A stretch of 64,000 bases of DNA from Erodium maritimum (Eukaryota; Streptophyta; Magnoliopsida; Geraniales; Geraniaceae): positions 19,533,432 through 19,597,431 of the forward strand of contig OY997592.1 in assembly GCA_963921825.1 (NCBI GenBank). Direction: 5' to 3'. A program made the translations under genes and the position numbers. Positions 1 through 11,796 of the stretch are shown in pieces (positions within the stretch are counted from its first letter, which is position 1; each line of letters opens with the position of its first letter). The notes below the pieces were generated by a model. The model was not told where the DNA came from. It made no database searches and saw only the letters and a program-made list of their open reading frames with translations.

Positions 1-768
1 AAGGGAGTTGTCTCGGGACATGACCAAAACAGGGTTTTGGGTCATGTGCCCGTAAGTGAATAGGACTTTACGGATCGAGACAAGGCTTGGAGTCTTGGTA
101 TTGATCGCGTCGGATAATGTTGGACATTTCCGGTATGGAAGGCTTGGAGGCGATGAGCGAATCACGGGACCTCGTTGGAAATGGCCATGGGCCATGTTCC
201 AAGAGGCCCATGAAAGGCCCATGCAACCAAGGCCCATGGAACTAATTAATCAAGTCTTGATTAATTAGTACTAAGTAAGCAAGACAAGGATTAAGGTGTT
301 GGTGATTCACCACCTAACCCAATCTTGTCTTGCCATACTTTGTCCTATTTACACCTTACTTGACACCATACTTGTCCCATGCCTTTAGTTGGACAAGTAT
401 GGGTTTTGTTATGTTTAAGTCATCTTTTTTCAACATAACAAAAACAAGACAAGAATAGGAAACACATTTTCTCTCCCTCTTCCATGGCCATTTTGGGTTT
501 GGCTAGTTTCCACCTCCATTTTTGTGTTCTTGAGTCCTCAAAGAGAAGAACTATGTGGCTTTGATTCCCATGTGGATACGTAGGCGTCTTGGAGACTCAA
601 GCCAATCATTCGTTAACTGGTGTTCTTGTTTTGGTAAGAGATAGTGCTGAATTTTTCTCTTGTGAATCCATTCTTTGTTAGTTGTTTCATGGTTTTAATC
701 GTCTCTTGGTTTTTATTGATTTTCCGCTGCGAGTTGGTTCATCTCCAACCCTACCTCGAGACCCAACA
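1..768 (+). mobile_element. Ty1-copia 5' LTR, cut by the window start
   Basis: This stretch matches the plus-strand LTR at 4469-5912 and the reverse complement of the LTR at 2567-4255. It ends in CCCAACA and is followed at once by a tRNA-Met primer-binding site, so it is the 5' LTR of a plus-strand element. Its own 5' part lies outside the window; a whole LTR of this family is about 1.69 kb, judging from the copy at 2567-4255. The copies differ by only a few percent by eye, which suggests a recent burst. Short open frames here are not genes. Confidence 0.85.
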
Positions 769-785
769 GTGGTATCAGAGCCGTG
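769..785 (+). other. Retrotransposon primer-binding site (initiator tRNA-Met)
   Basis: GTGGTATCAGAGC follows directly after the LTR end. TGGTATCAGAGC is the usual complement of the plant initiator tRNA-Met 3' end used to prime copia reverse transcription. Confidence 0.85.
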
Positions 786-2566
786 CTACCTTCGGGATTC
801 ACAAGACGGTGTTCAAAGTTTTGGTTTTGATTGAAAGTTTCGTTTTTGGCATGTTGTTTTGCTAAATTGTTTGATAACATTTTTTAAATTCTTGTTCATG
901 GATTTAATGCATGTAAAATGATTTTTGGAAAATTATTTCAAATCTGGAAATTTTGAAAAAAATTTGATTTTTCGGGTCTCGGGAGCGGGACTCTCGGGGA
1001 GCCGAAACCGGGACCGAACGGGGCTCCGTTGGACGGAGCTAGGCCAAGCATGACCATTGGAGGGTTGATATGCCAAGGCTAAACCGTTTTGTTAGTTATG
1101 ACGAGTTTGGAACCGTCATGATGAACTCGAAGATCAAATGTTCAAAAGTTTCATTTTTGAACGGTTTCGATAAACCGAGCATCAAAAAATTTCGAAACTT
1201 GGCTATTAATTAAAACCGGAAAATCACATGATGTTTGATAACATGCTTGTTTGATAACACGATGTGTGATGTGATGTTGGCATGGTGTACATAATAGCCC
1301 CGAGCTCGATTTAATTATTTATCGCTTTTCACGGCCTGCGAGCCGTTAGAGTTAGCGTGTAATTATTCTTTCAAGGTGTGGTCGTCGAACCACTTGTTTG
1401 TAATATTTATTTATTCCCGACCTGCGAGTCGTGTATTAAATTATAATATTTTACTCAAGACGAAGAAAGGGCGAAAAGGTCATTTGGTGGCTTTTCGGGT
1501 GTTGGCATCGGCTTGGAGTCGGTGGAGATCAAGAAGCTAGTGGGGTTAGTTTAGGGGGGCTATTATGTGCACATTTATCGCTTTATGCTTGGTTTAGTTT
1601 ATGCATGATTAATTCTATGTGTTTTAGAATTGCATGCTTAACTTTATTTACCGAGCATATCACCTCACATGCAAAGATAAAATTGGAATTTTAATCCTTG
1701 TGTGTGAACCCTTAGAACCGTCATTGCATTGGATGTAGTTGACGGGTTCAAAGGAAGAATTACATTGGATTTAATTTGAGGCATCATTGCATTTGGAATG
1801 TAGTTGATGTGCTCATCGCATCTAGGATGTGCCAAAGTTTTAAACACAACCGGACAAGTAAAAATGGGTCATGTCCGATACCTCCCAATTCTCAACACCT
1901 TACTACCTCCCCGTCCTATGGGTGTCGTGCGCCTTAGCGGAGCATCCATGGGAAAGCGGGGTAGTAGATTTGGACAACATATGTGGGTGTCGTGCGCCTT
2001 AGCGGAGCACCTACATAGTGGCGGGTCATAGTTGAAAATTGGTGGACCCGACTACGATTCTCAGCTAGGGTTGAGCTAGGGTATCAGATAGGGTAAGCCG
2101 TGTACTTAAGTACATACCCTAGCCAAGAGTCACATTGGATGTGATTGGACGGGGTCCTACCTACATAGCTCGATTGAGTGGTGAGCCTTCGTTCAGCTTG
2201 ATCGAGTGAATCAAGGATCTTGGTTTTAGATTCTAAAGGTATAGAATCGATTGTTGGTGTTTAAGCTTGATCTTCATAAAATTTATTCAGTTTACTGATT
2301 GAATTTTATCTGTTGTAGATCAAATGGCAAATTCAGCGAACATTAATAGTTTGTCATTAAAAACCATTCTTGACAGGGTCAAACTAAATGGGACAAACTA
2401 TTTGGACTGGTACAGAATTTTGAGAATAGTCCTCAAGTCTGAATGCAAAGAATATGTCCTTGACAAGCCTGTCTCTAAGACCATATCAGAGTTACATGAA
2501 GTGTCATTAATTGCTGAGAAGAATATATCAGGGATCTGGGATCCAAGGATATTCTGATGGTCAACA
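786..2566 (+). mobile_element. Ty1-copia leader and start of gag, fossil
   Basis: About 1.5 kb of non-coding leader follows the primer site. It contains a 20-bp direct repeat, GGGTGTCGTGCGCCTTAGCG, near 1920 and 1985. An open frame from 2324 reads MANSANINSLSLKTILDRVK and then LNGTNYLDWYRILRIVL. This is the N-terminal signature of copia Gag (UBN2/DUF4219 type, with an NYxxWY core). The element is broken: a minus-strand LTR of the same family begins at 2567 and no pol follows in this orientation. Confidence 0.8.
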
Positions 2567-4255
2567 TGTTGGGTCTCGAGGTATGGTTGGAGATGAACCA
2601 ACTCGCAGAGGAAGATCAATGAAAACCAAGAGACGATTAAACCATGAAACAACTAACAAAGAATGGATTCACAAGAGAAAAATTCAGCACTATTTCTTAC
2701 CAAAACAAGAACACCGGTTAACGAATGATTGGCTTTAGTCTCCAAGACGCCTACGTATCCACATGGGAATCAAAGCCACGTAGTTCTTCTCTTTGAGGAC
2801 TCAAGAACACAAAAATGGAGGCGGGAACTTGCCAAACCCGAAATTGCAATGGAAGGGGGAGAGAAGTTGTGTTTCCTATTCTTGTCTTGTGTTTTTTATG
2901 TTGAAAAAAGATGACTTAAACATAACAAAACTCATACTTGTCCAACTAAAGGAATGGGACAAGTATGGTGTCAAGTAAGGTGTAAATAGGACAAAGTATG
3001 GCAAGACAAGATTGGGTTAGGTGGTGAATCACCAACACCTTAATCCTTGTCTTGCTTACTTAGTACTAATTAATCAAGACTTGATTAATTAGTTCCATGG
3101 GCCTTGGTTGCATGGGCTTTTCATGGGCCTCTTGGAACATGGCCCGTGGCCATTTCCAACGAGGTCCCGTGATCCGCTCATCGCCTCCAAGCCTTCCATA
3201 CCGGAAATGTCCAACATTATCCGACGCGATCAATCCCAAGACTCCAAGCCTTGTCTCGATCCGTAAAGTCCTATTCACTTACGGGCACATGACCCAAAAC
3301 CCAGTTTTGGTCATGTCCCGAGACAAACTCCCTTTTGGCCATTCTCCATAAATGTGTCAAAGAGTTTCATCCTCCGGTGTGACCCTTAGGTTTATGCATG
3401 TCAATAGATCAACGTAAAAATCTCATTTTACTTGATCCTATTTAAGTGGCAACTAACGAGACTTTAGTATTGCCTGACGATGCATAACGAATCGACCATG
3501 TCGATTCTAACCTTTCTGTCATCCCTATCATTATCCTTTTATCTCCGATATCCTGATTGAGATAAGGCATAGAGCCGTCATCCTTATTATTCTCAATCAA
3601 TGTTCCTTGATATGTGAGATGACTAAAGATATGATACCCAGTATCATGTGCATGGCCATGCTATTCTTTCAGTCACTCTCGATCAAGCGGCCGAGAACCG
3701 ATATCTTTCCCATACCTCAGTATGAGGGATAAATCCCTTAGCCGTCTTTCGTGTCACTCATGTAGCCCGTCCCCAAGCCAATCATGGCCGTTATGGAAAC
3801 CCTGTTACGGACAACGTTAGGATCAAGTCAAACTCAGTTGTTGACTACATAGCGATCACAAAGACTCCTTGGTATAAGGATACATGACAAGCTACGACAC
3901 TGAATATGTTCATGACTTAATCTATGGCACATATTCAGGGCGGGTCGTCCAATATCATGTCCCACATGATATCTATGATCAGACTCCGGAATCTCATTCC
4001 AATGACTAACAGAACGTAAGCCATAAAGAGCCATCTTTCATACTAGTCGCTTCTAATGAAGCTTTGTTGACTAGGGACCCATCGAGTGTGATCTATCTAA
4101 ATCTATGGTTCTATTCGCATGGTGGGCATAGATCAGAGCACACATCGATATATTACTCCAACACATAAGTAATATAAAGCCGCTTTGATTTTATTGCTAA
4201 CGATGATATATACATTTGGACATTTAGGATTGAACTATGGGCACTAAGACTAACA
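2567..4255 (-). mobile_element. Ty1-copia LTR, complete, minus strand
   Basis: Read on the minus strand this LTR runs from TGTTAG (at 4255) to CCCAACA (at 2567), about 1,689 bp, with the canonical TG...CA ends. The adjoining bases on the high-coordinate side form a purine-rich AAGTGGGAGAT on the minus strand, the polypurine tract, so this is a 3' LTR. It is the only full-length LTR of this family here and defines the family's ends. Confidence 0.85.
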
Positions 4256-4468
4256 ATCTCCCACTTGCCCTAGTTCCAATCTAAACTCCAATATGTCCCC
4301 ATCGACTTTACATGTCTAACATGTTCAGGCAGTGACACTGCCTTAGTCAAAGGGTTGGCTATGTTATCATCTGTTGCAATATCGGTTATCTTCACTTCAC
4401 CTCAGTTCAGTATTTATCTGATGAGGTGGATACGCCGCAGTACATGTTTGGATTTGTTATACGATCTA
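4256..4468 (-). mobile_element. Copia polypurine tract and 3' end of pol, fossil
   Basis: On the minus strand this short remnant encodes the tail of copia RNase H, recognisable from EVKITDIATDDNIANPLTKA, followed by the polypurine tract next to the LTR at 2567-4255. Only about 0.2 kb of the internal region of this minus-strand copy remains before the next LTR begins. It is broken. Confidence 0.75.
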
Positions 4469-5912
4469 GGAGTCTGATCATAGATATCATGTTTGGAGTC
4501 TGATCATAGATATCATGTGTGACATGATATTGGACGACCCGCCCTGAATATGTGCCATAGATTAAGTCATGAACATATTCAGTGTTGTACCTTGTCATGT
4601 ATCCTTAGACCAAGGAGTCTTTGTGATCGCTATGTAGTCAACAACTGAGTTTGACCTGAGCCTAACGTTGTCCGTAACAGGGCTTCCATAACGGCCAGGA
4701 TTGGCTTTGGGACGGGCTACATGAGTGACACAAAAGACGGCTAAGGGATTTATCCCTCATACTAAGGTATGGGAAAGATATCGGTTCTCGGCCGCTTGAT
4801 CGAGAGTGACTGGAAGAATAGCATGGCCTTGCACATGATACTGGGTATCATATCTTCAGTCATCTCACATATCAAGGAACGGTGATTGAGAATAATAAGG
4901 ATGACAGCTCTATGCGTTATCTCAATCAGGATATGGGAGATAAAAGGATAATGACAGGGACGACGGAAAGGTTAGAATCGACAGGGTCGATTCGTTATGT
5001 AGTGTCAGGCAATACTAAAGTCTCGTTAGTTGCCACTTAAATAGGATCAAGTAAAATGGGATTTTACGTTGATCTATTGACATGCATAACCTAAGGGTCA
5101 CACCGGAGGATGAAACTCATTGACACATTTATGGAGAATGGCCAAAAGGGAGTTGCTCGGGACATGACCAAAACAGGGTTTTGGGTCATGTGCCCGTAAG
5201 TGAATAGGACTTTACGGATCGAGACAAGGCTTGGAGTCTTGGGATTGATCGCGTCGGATAATGTTGGACATTTCCGGTATGGAAGGCTTGGAGGCGATGA
5301 GCGAATCACGGGACCTCGTTGGAAATGGCCACGGGCCATGTTCCAAGAGGCCCATGAAAGGCCCATGCAACCAAGGCCCATGGAACTAATTAATCAAGTC
5401 TTGATTAATTAGTACTAAGTAAGCAAGACAAGGATTAAGGTGTTGGTGATTCACCACCTAACCCAATCTTGTCTTGCCATACTTTGTCCTATTTACACCT
5501 TACTTGACACCATACTTGTCACATGCCTTTAGTTGGACAAGTATGGGTTTTGTTATGTTTAAGTCATCTTTTTTCAACATAACAAAAACAAGACAAGAAT
5601 AGGAAACACATTTTCTCTCCCTCTTCCATGGCCATTTCGGGTTTGGCTAGTTTCCACCTCCATTTTTGTGTTCTTGAGTCCTCAAAGAGAAGAACTACGA
5701 GGCTTTGATTCCCATGTGGATACGTAGGCGTCTTGGAGACTCAAGCCAATCATTCGTTAACCGGTTTTCTTGTTTTGGTAAGAGATAGTGCTGAATTTTT
5801 CTCTTGTGAATCCATTCTTTGTTAGTTGTTTCATGGTTTTAATCGTCTCTTGGTTTTTATTGATTTTCCGCTGCGAGTTGGTTCATCTCCAACCCTACCT
5901 CGAGACCCAGCA
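4469..5912 (+). mobile_element. Ty1-copia LTR lacking its first part, plus strand
   Basis: This copy matches the family LTR except for roughly its first 270-290 bp, and it ends at CCCAGCA. A 22-bp phrase beginning AGTCTGATCATAG occurs twice in tandem at its left edge (4471 and 4497). No primer site follows, so it is a 3' LTR or solo remnant rather than a 5' LTR. It may be the partner of the LTR at 1-768. Confidence 0.8.
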
Positions 5913-6900
5913 CTCAGCCCAACATGTCCCAGGACCGAGACCTCAACGTCGATATACCGATCAGACGACGCCCTGAATGTCACCCCTATACCTGATACCC
6001 AGAATAGAGCACTCTGATATAGGGGACACACATATAACCTTGAAAACCCAATAACCGCGCCAATAGTGCACAATTCTGAGTGTCCAGCAACATTCTGAAA
6101 GGAACAAGAGGTGGGGTCGATGGTTACTAAGCAGTTGCCTGAGTTGCTGCTTATGCAGTCCCTTACCCACACCACGACAGTTCCAGGCTAGGACCCGCAG
6201 GTCCGGCTTCATCTGCGTTGAAGAATGCCTTAGGCCAGGATCCCAATTAAGCTGCGGGGATCGCGAAGTAGGAGATCTCGTGGATGGGAAGTGGACCCGA
6301 GCATGTGACGCCCCTCGCGACGCAATCCCAGTCAATCTTAATCCAACGATTGAATCAGAATTCGCAATTGTCAGGGACGCCGACAGAGATGGGGATGGTG
6401 GCAGTCATGTTACCGGCGACGTCGCACCTTCCCGCAAGGGATTGGGATTCTGTGGGGAGGGACGATTCTGCCTGTAGGAGAGCAGTCGACGCCGAGTAGC
6501 CGAGACGGTTGCCTGAGAACCAATCTCGCCCAACCCAAGGGCCAGTGAGGTCGGCGAGGAGAGAATCGGGGGAAGCCGTCCAACAATTGAATCAGAATTC
6601 GCAACTACCAGGGGGCGTTGACAGAGAAGGGGATGGTGACAGTCCTAGTATCGGCGACGACGCCCCTTCCCGCAAGGGATTGAGATTCCGTAGGGAGGCC
6701 CGATTCCGCCTGGAGGAGTGCGGTCGACGAAGTCCAGCCGAGAGGGTTGCATGGGAACCAATCTCGTTCAACCCAAGGGCCGGTAAGATCTGCGAGGGAA
6801 GGATCGGGGGAAGCCGATCCAAAGAAGATAGAACATCACTGAAACTTTACCGGGAGGAAGGACTTCGACGCTAACGGCGACACGCAGAAACCATAACAGA
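5913..6900 (-). mobile_element. L1-type LINE fragment: 5' region and start of ORF2 endonuclease
   Basis: From a methionine at 6212 the minus strand reads MKPDLRVLAWNCRGVGKG, then LLSNHRPHLLFLSE. This is the start of the APE-type endonuclease of plant L1 LINEs, with the WNCRG motif and the catalytic Glu of LSE. The reading breaks off after about 80 residues at the LTR end at 5912. The sequence upstream of the ORF (6340-6900) is GC-rich and contains a 238-bp tandem duplication; it may be the LINE 5' UTR or ORF1 region. No reverse transcriptase part is present. Confidence 0.7.
6342..6818. repeat. Tandem duplication, about 238 bp x 2
   Basis: Two adjacent units (about 6342-6580 and 6581-6818) share long identical phrases such as TTGAATCAGAATTCGCAA, CTTCCCGCAAGGGATTG and CAACCCAAGGGCC, and differ by substitutions elsewhere. 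The repeat lies just upstream of a LINE ORF2 start on the minus strand, where promoter monomers of some L1 families lie. Confidence 0.8.
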
Positions 6901-7447
6901 GCCCATTACTTCGAGTTTCCCATCCAAAAAAACTTTCTTAATGTCTTATTTCATTAATTGATAGTTTGGTTGATCTTATTTCAAGATATCTTTCTCTTCA
7001 TTTAAATTATTATTTTTTTCACCGATAAAACATAGTGTAATTAATACACAAGCATGCATGACGCATTTCTTCAAAGGATTGAATTAAGGACATGGAGTGA
7101 TCTTTCTGAGGCTATACATTTAGTTGGAATACAATCAAAGTTGTTCACCCGTACCCTTTATATGCATCCTTCAATCTGACTACATAATTAACCATATAAC
7201 TTCTAATGGGAACTCTTTGCACCCAAAGAATGTTGATTTGCCGAGGTTCAAAAACCACGCAAAAGGACTAATATGGTAGCTCCATCCTCACCACGCTTGT
7301 AGTAGCACTATTAAATGCATATTTATAGGATTGTGGTTTGGTTTAGCTTCTTCAACCCACTATCAAGTTGTCATCAAACAGACCTACATTAATATCATAC
7401 ATCCATTTATATCTATAGGTGAAGGTGTTGAGGAGTGATCATTAATT
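6901..7447 (+). promoter_or_regulatory. Upstream region of the HOTHEAD-like gene, with TATA-like box
   Basis: This AT-rich stretch has no gene. TATTTATA at 7320-7327 lies about 120 bp before the start codon at 7448 and is a plausible core promoter element. No other element can be supported by eye. Confidence 0.4.
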
Positions 7448-9685
7448 ATGGGTCGTCGAGGATGGTGGAGATTCGTTAGCGTTGTATTATTAATCCTTCT
7501 TGTTGGCTTGTGTAGTTGTGCGCAAGAGAAAGGTACGGGAACTTGTTTATGGCTGATAATTAAAAAATTGATGATCATCGAATTTGTCTAATAACTACAA
7601 ATTTGTTATGTTTCAGCCCCGTACTACACTTTCTTCCAGGAAGCAACAAAGGCGCCGCCGATCGTCTTCTACGACTACATAATCATCGGCGGCGGCACCA
7701 CCGGTTGCCCGCTAGCCGCCACCCTATCCGAAAACGCCACCGTTCTGGTTCTCGAAAGGGGAGGCTCTCCTTACGGGAACTCGGACATCACCAACATAGC
7801 CTCCTTCGCCTCCGCCCTCTCCAACACCTCCCCGGCGTCTCCCTCCCAGCTCTTCATCTCCACAGACGGCGTGTTCAACGTCAGGGCGCGGGTTCTGGGA
7901 GGCGGGAGCGCCCTGAACGCCGGGTTCTACACGCGTGCGAGCGGAAAGTACGTGGAGGAGGCCGGGTGGAACAAGGGGCTGGTGGAGGAGTCGTACGAGT
8001 GGGTGGAGAAGAAGGTGGTGTTCGAGCCGCAGATCCGGCAGTGGCAGTCGGCGGTGAGGGACGGGCTGCTGGAAGCGGGCGTGGAGCCGTTCAACGGGTT
8101 CACTTACGAGCACGTCATCGGGACCAAGGTTGGTGGCACCATTTTTGATCAAGAGGGTCGCAGGCATAGCTCCGCCGATCTCCTGGAGTACGCCGATCCC
8201 AGATGGATCACCGTCAATTTACACGCAACTGTTTGGAAGATAATTTTCATCAAAAAAGGTAACATTGATATCATCATATAGATATAGATGTATATAAATG
8301 TAAATTATAGTAACATCATATCATGTATTTATGTTCAGGTGGGAGAAGAGTGAAAGCTCATTGTGTGATATTCAGAGATGCGAAAGGGATAAAGCACAAG
8401 GCGTGCCTGAGCCGAGACTTGAGGAGTGAGATCATATTGGCGGCAGGGGCCATCGGAAGCCCGCAGATCCTCATGCTCAGCGGCATCGGTCCGGCCCACC
8501 ACCTTCGAGCCCACGGCATAAATGTAGTGGAGGAGCAGCCGTTGGTGGGCCAGGGCCTGGCCGATAACCCCATGAACGGCATTTTCGTTCCGTCCCCCAA
8601 ACCCGTTGAGATCTCTCTCATACAGGTCGTGGGCATCACCAAATTCGACACCTACATTGAAGCCGCCAGTGGCTCCAGCTTTGCTTACTCTTGGGCCCGA
8701 CGCCTTGCTCGCGGCCATGGCTTACCCTTCAATCAGGTTCCCCTTTTATTCTATTTTTAACACCCATAAAAGTTGTTATATTTGTTAGAATATAATTATA
8801 ATTGAGCCTTCGACTATGAGCTGATTACTTAATGAATCCGTGTTTAAACCTCATTCTATACAAAAAAAAAAATTAATTAATTGTCTATTTATCAAATTTA
8901 TCCAAAATGAGATAACTCAGATTTGTCACGCGTGTTAGAATATACCTATAATATATGTGCTTAATTAATTAGAGGAATGAATGTTGCTGCTTGGCAGTCG
9001 GATTTGCAGACACCGAGCTTGGTGTCACCGGAGGTCATGGCCGGAGCTCTGGAAACACTGACCAATCTGGTGAACGAGACACTTCGAGGGGGGATCATCA
9101 TACAAAAGATCATGGGGCCAGTGTCTCGGGGCCATCTGGAGCTGAGAAACAAGAACCCGAACGATAACCCGTCGGTGACCTTCAACTACTACAAGGAGGC
9201 AGAGGACTTGCGCAAGTGTGTTCAAGGCGTGAGCACCATCATCGATGTCATCAACTCCAGAGCCTTCTCCGAGTTCCGCTACCCGGCCCTGTCGGTCCAA
9301 GCCCTCCTCAACATCATGCTCGACCTGCCGGTAAACCTGAGGCCGAGGCACCCTGCGGCGTCGCTGGAGCAGTTCTGTGTGGACACCGTCATGACCATTT
9401 GGCACTACCACGGAGGCTGCCAGGTAGGCAAGGTTGTGGACCGTGACTACAGGTTGTTCGGTGTGGATTCTCTTAGAGTCATTGACGCATCCACCTTTCA
9501 TCTCACTCCCGGCACTAATCCTCAAGCCACACTCATGATGCTCGGAAGGTAACTTACCTCTAAAATTACCCATATATATGTTTTGTATGATATGATTACT
9601 TGTAGAGCTCATTTTGTTTACTGGGTGGTGCAGATACATGGGGAAGAAGATTCTACAAGAAAGATTTACCAGGAGATGGAATTAG
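7448..9685 (+). CDS. HOTHEAD-like GMC oxidoreductase (FAD-dependent), five exons
   Basis: A 575-residue member of the plant glucose-methanol-choline oxidoreductase family. Exons are 7448-7532, 7617-8258, 8339-8736, about 8998-9548 and 9634-9685, all with GT-AG borders and matching phases. Residues 1-26 form a hydrophobic signal peptide ([14 protein letters not shown]), so the protein probably enters the secretory pathway. [19 protein letters not shown] holds the FAD-binding GxGxxG (Gly53-Gly58). [13 protein letters not shown] and [19 protein letters not shown] are the two GMC signatures. TIWHYHGGC (His511/His513) and GTNPQ (Asn549) give the active-site pair. HOTHEAD relatives act on long-chain hydroxy fatty acids in cuticle formation, but the substrate here is unknown. 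The exon 4 acceptor is inferred: CAG at 8995-8997 keeps frame and fits the family ([11 protein letters not shown]); an acceptor 12 bases later is also possible. Length is normal and no disruption is seen. Confidence 0.92.
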
Positions 9686-11667
9686 ATGATCCAAGAAAAT
9701 GGATATGTTGATTATAAATTTTGTTTGTATTGGAGATATTCACTTGTACATAAAGAGCTGCTACTTGGTAATTAATTACTACTTTGTTTCCTATTGATGT
9801 ATGTATCTGCTAAATAAGGTAATACTTTAGGGGCAAAGTAAACTCATAAGACAAGAGGCATTGTATATCGTGTGTAAGAGAGAATATTATCCAGATGATC
9901 GTTCATAGGACGCTGATATATAACATAATACCAAGTTAGAATTACAAACACCAAGAAGGCGATATTGGTTTCGATAAGGGAATATGAGTTCCATAACAAG
10001 GATATACCGCACACACTAAATGGCCCTTGGGGGAGAGCATCTCCACTTTGAAAGAATGGGCAAACCAAGAATCTCAAAAATGACTTGACATGAACTTTTA
10101 TCAATAGTGGTGAGCTGTAAGAAGATGTAGCCTACCGGAAAAAAGGCAGGATATCCATAGCATATGCCAATGGTTTATTCGGATTTCGGTCTACCCTTGT
10201 TGAGAGAAGAAACCTACAAAATCGAAGAAGCAGATTGAAAGGAAACACAGAAAGGGAAGTTGTTCATTGAGCAAAACAGTCGTAGGGTACCTCCCGATTG
10301 GCAGGCAATTGAGCAATGACCTGCCAAAGGAGAGTTGCCCTGTGACTGCTTTAGCTTATCACTCTAGGCTCTAGCCTGCTCTGTTGCTATTGTCAGCTCA
10401 TGCAAAATTGTAAGTATCTGTTTAATGTTTCACTACACCTCATCATGCTTCCTAATCAATCTTCTCAGTACAACAATTGCAGGAAAAGTAAGAGGAACTT
10501 GGGTTCCATCCTATACAAGATTCCTCATCTGTAAAATGTTGCTATGTTTTGGGATCAAACACGTAAATGTAGAATTTGATATTTCAGAGTTTTGGTATTC
10601 ATTGATACAACAGAAGAGCAGCTGTGAACAATGTCAACAGGTTACATCAAGTTTCCTACATCAGACGTTTGTATGATTTTCTGTATACAAACAGTCTCTA
10701 TTGTGTTCACATGACAGCAAGCATCTAGGTTTCAGAAATAGAGCAATGCTGAAACCAAATGGGTATTCTGTACATTTTACCAAAACCAGGCAATGATACT
10801 GATGGGATTAATTAGGTTTATCAGCAAAGAAGCGTCAATGATCTGCCTGGTCATTTCGGTTCTGTTGATGAAAAATGTAAACTATTTTCATGATGTGATA
10901 CCCAAACAGGAAAAAAATAATAAAAGAAGCAACTGGGTTAACATAAGTTGACATGATGAGAGTTGTGTTGAAGCAAGTCTTAATTAATAGTTACTGTCAT
11001 TTTCCGTGCATGTTCAAATGCAGCTGAACTTGACCAATTCAGTGCAGTTTGAATTAGAACAAGTATTGAGTTGTTGCACAACCCAGATCCAAGCCAATAC
11101 AGCCAATTCCTATCAAATATTTTACTACCAAGAACAAAATCCACCTTTCAAGATTGAAACATTTCAAAATTAAATATTTCTTCTTTTCCTTAACGAGTGC
11201 CTTTTTTCATAATTGCCAAAGCTAAAAGCAACCCCAAAATCTGGGGTTTTGCACAAAAACTTGAGCTCATCTCAGGTGCTAGGCCCATGAACGAAACAAC
11301 CCTCCTCAACAACCTATGGCCATTGTTGTTGAGTGTTTTATGTCTTAATCCTTAAGCAACTTGAATGAGGAAGCAATAAATATAAAGTGGGGCGACAGCA
11401 ATCAATAAAACTCTTTTGTTGTTGTCCACTCGTTTTTGTTGCTTATCTGTGAGAAAATAAGAAATGTTGTGCTTGTGCAACTAACTTTCACCTATTTTCT
11501 AACATATGCATTACCATCATCTCATCTGTTTTCTTCCAAAAGAATGATTAGGACAGAAACAAGTCCAAACAAATGATTAATAAAAAAGACTTGGAGCCTT
11601 ACCTGAATGGACAATTCACATTGAATCGGCCTTTGCAAAAGAGCAGGGACAAGGTCAGCAGAGGAAT
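9686..11667. other. Intergenic region, no gene recognised
   Basis: Nearly 2 kb between the HOTHEAD-like gene and the next gene. The first 100-150 bp are probably the 3' UTR. A good 5' splice consensus, GTAAGTATC, occurs at about 10410 and could mark an untranslated upstream exon of the next gene, but no partner acceptor stands out. Open frames of 80-90 residues on either strand show no recognisable domain. Confidence 0.4.
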
Positions 11668-11727
11668 TTGACCTGCTCAAATGAGCTCCATCAGGCACAA
11701 TGTCCTCAACACTTGTTTATGTTTACA

Positions 11728-11735
11728 TATAAAAA
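11728..11735 (+). promoter_or_regulatory. Possible TATA box of the PLP-dependent gene
   Basis: TATAAAAA lies about 69 bp upstream of the ATG at 11797. If used, transcription would start near 11760 and the longer start at 11668 would not be in the mRNA. Confidence 0.4.
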
Positions 11736-11796
11736 AAGAAAAAGTGAGGCCAATATAAAGATTGTTGGAGGGTATGATCTCAAGGGAAGGTGCCTG

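Larger units (their letters stand above)
2567..5912. repeat. Long inverted repeat made by two head-to-head LTRs
   Basis: The arms 2567-3985 and about 4495-5912 are reverse complements over about 1.42 kb with few differences, separated by about 0.5 kb. A read-through transcript could fold into a very long hairpin. Confidence 0.85.

Noticed and set aside
5831-6175. 114-codon open frame (-) across the LTR end
   Set aside because: It runs through the junction of an LTR and a LINE fragment and is a chance chimaera.
7603-8148. 181-codon open frame (+)
   Set aside because: It overlaps exon 2 of the HOTHEAD-like gene in another frame and is Arg/His-rich, a shadow of GC-rich coding DNA.
9025-9639. 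204-codon open frame (-)
   Set aside because: Antisense to exon 4 of the HOTHEAD-like gene, with no recognisable domain.
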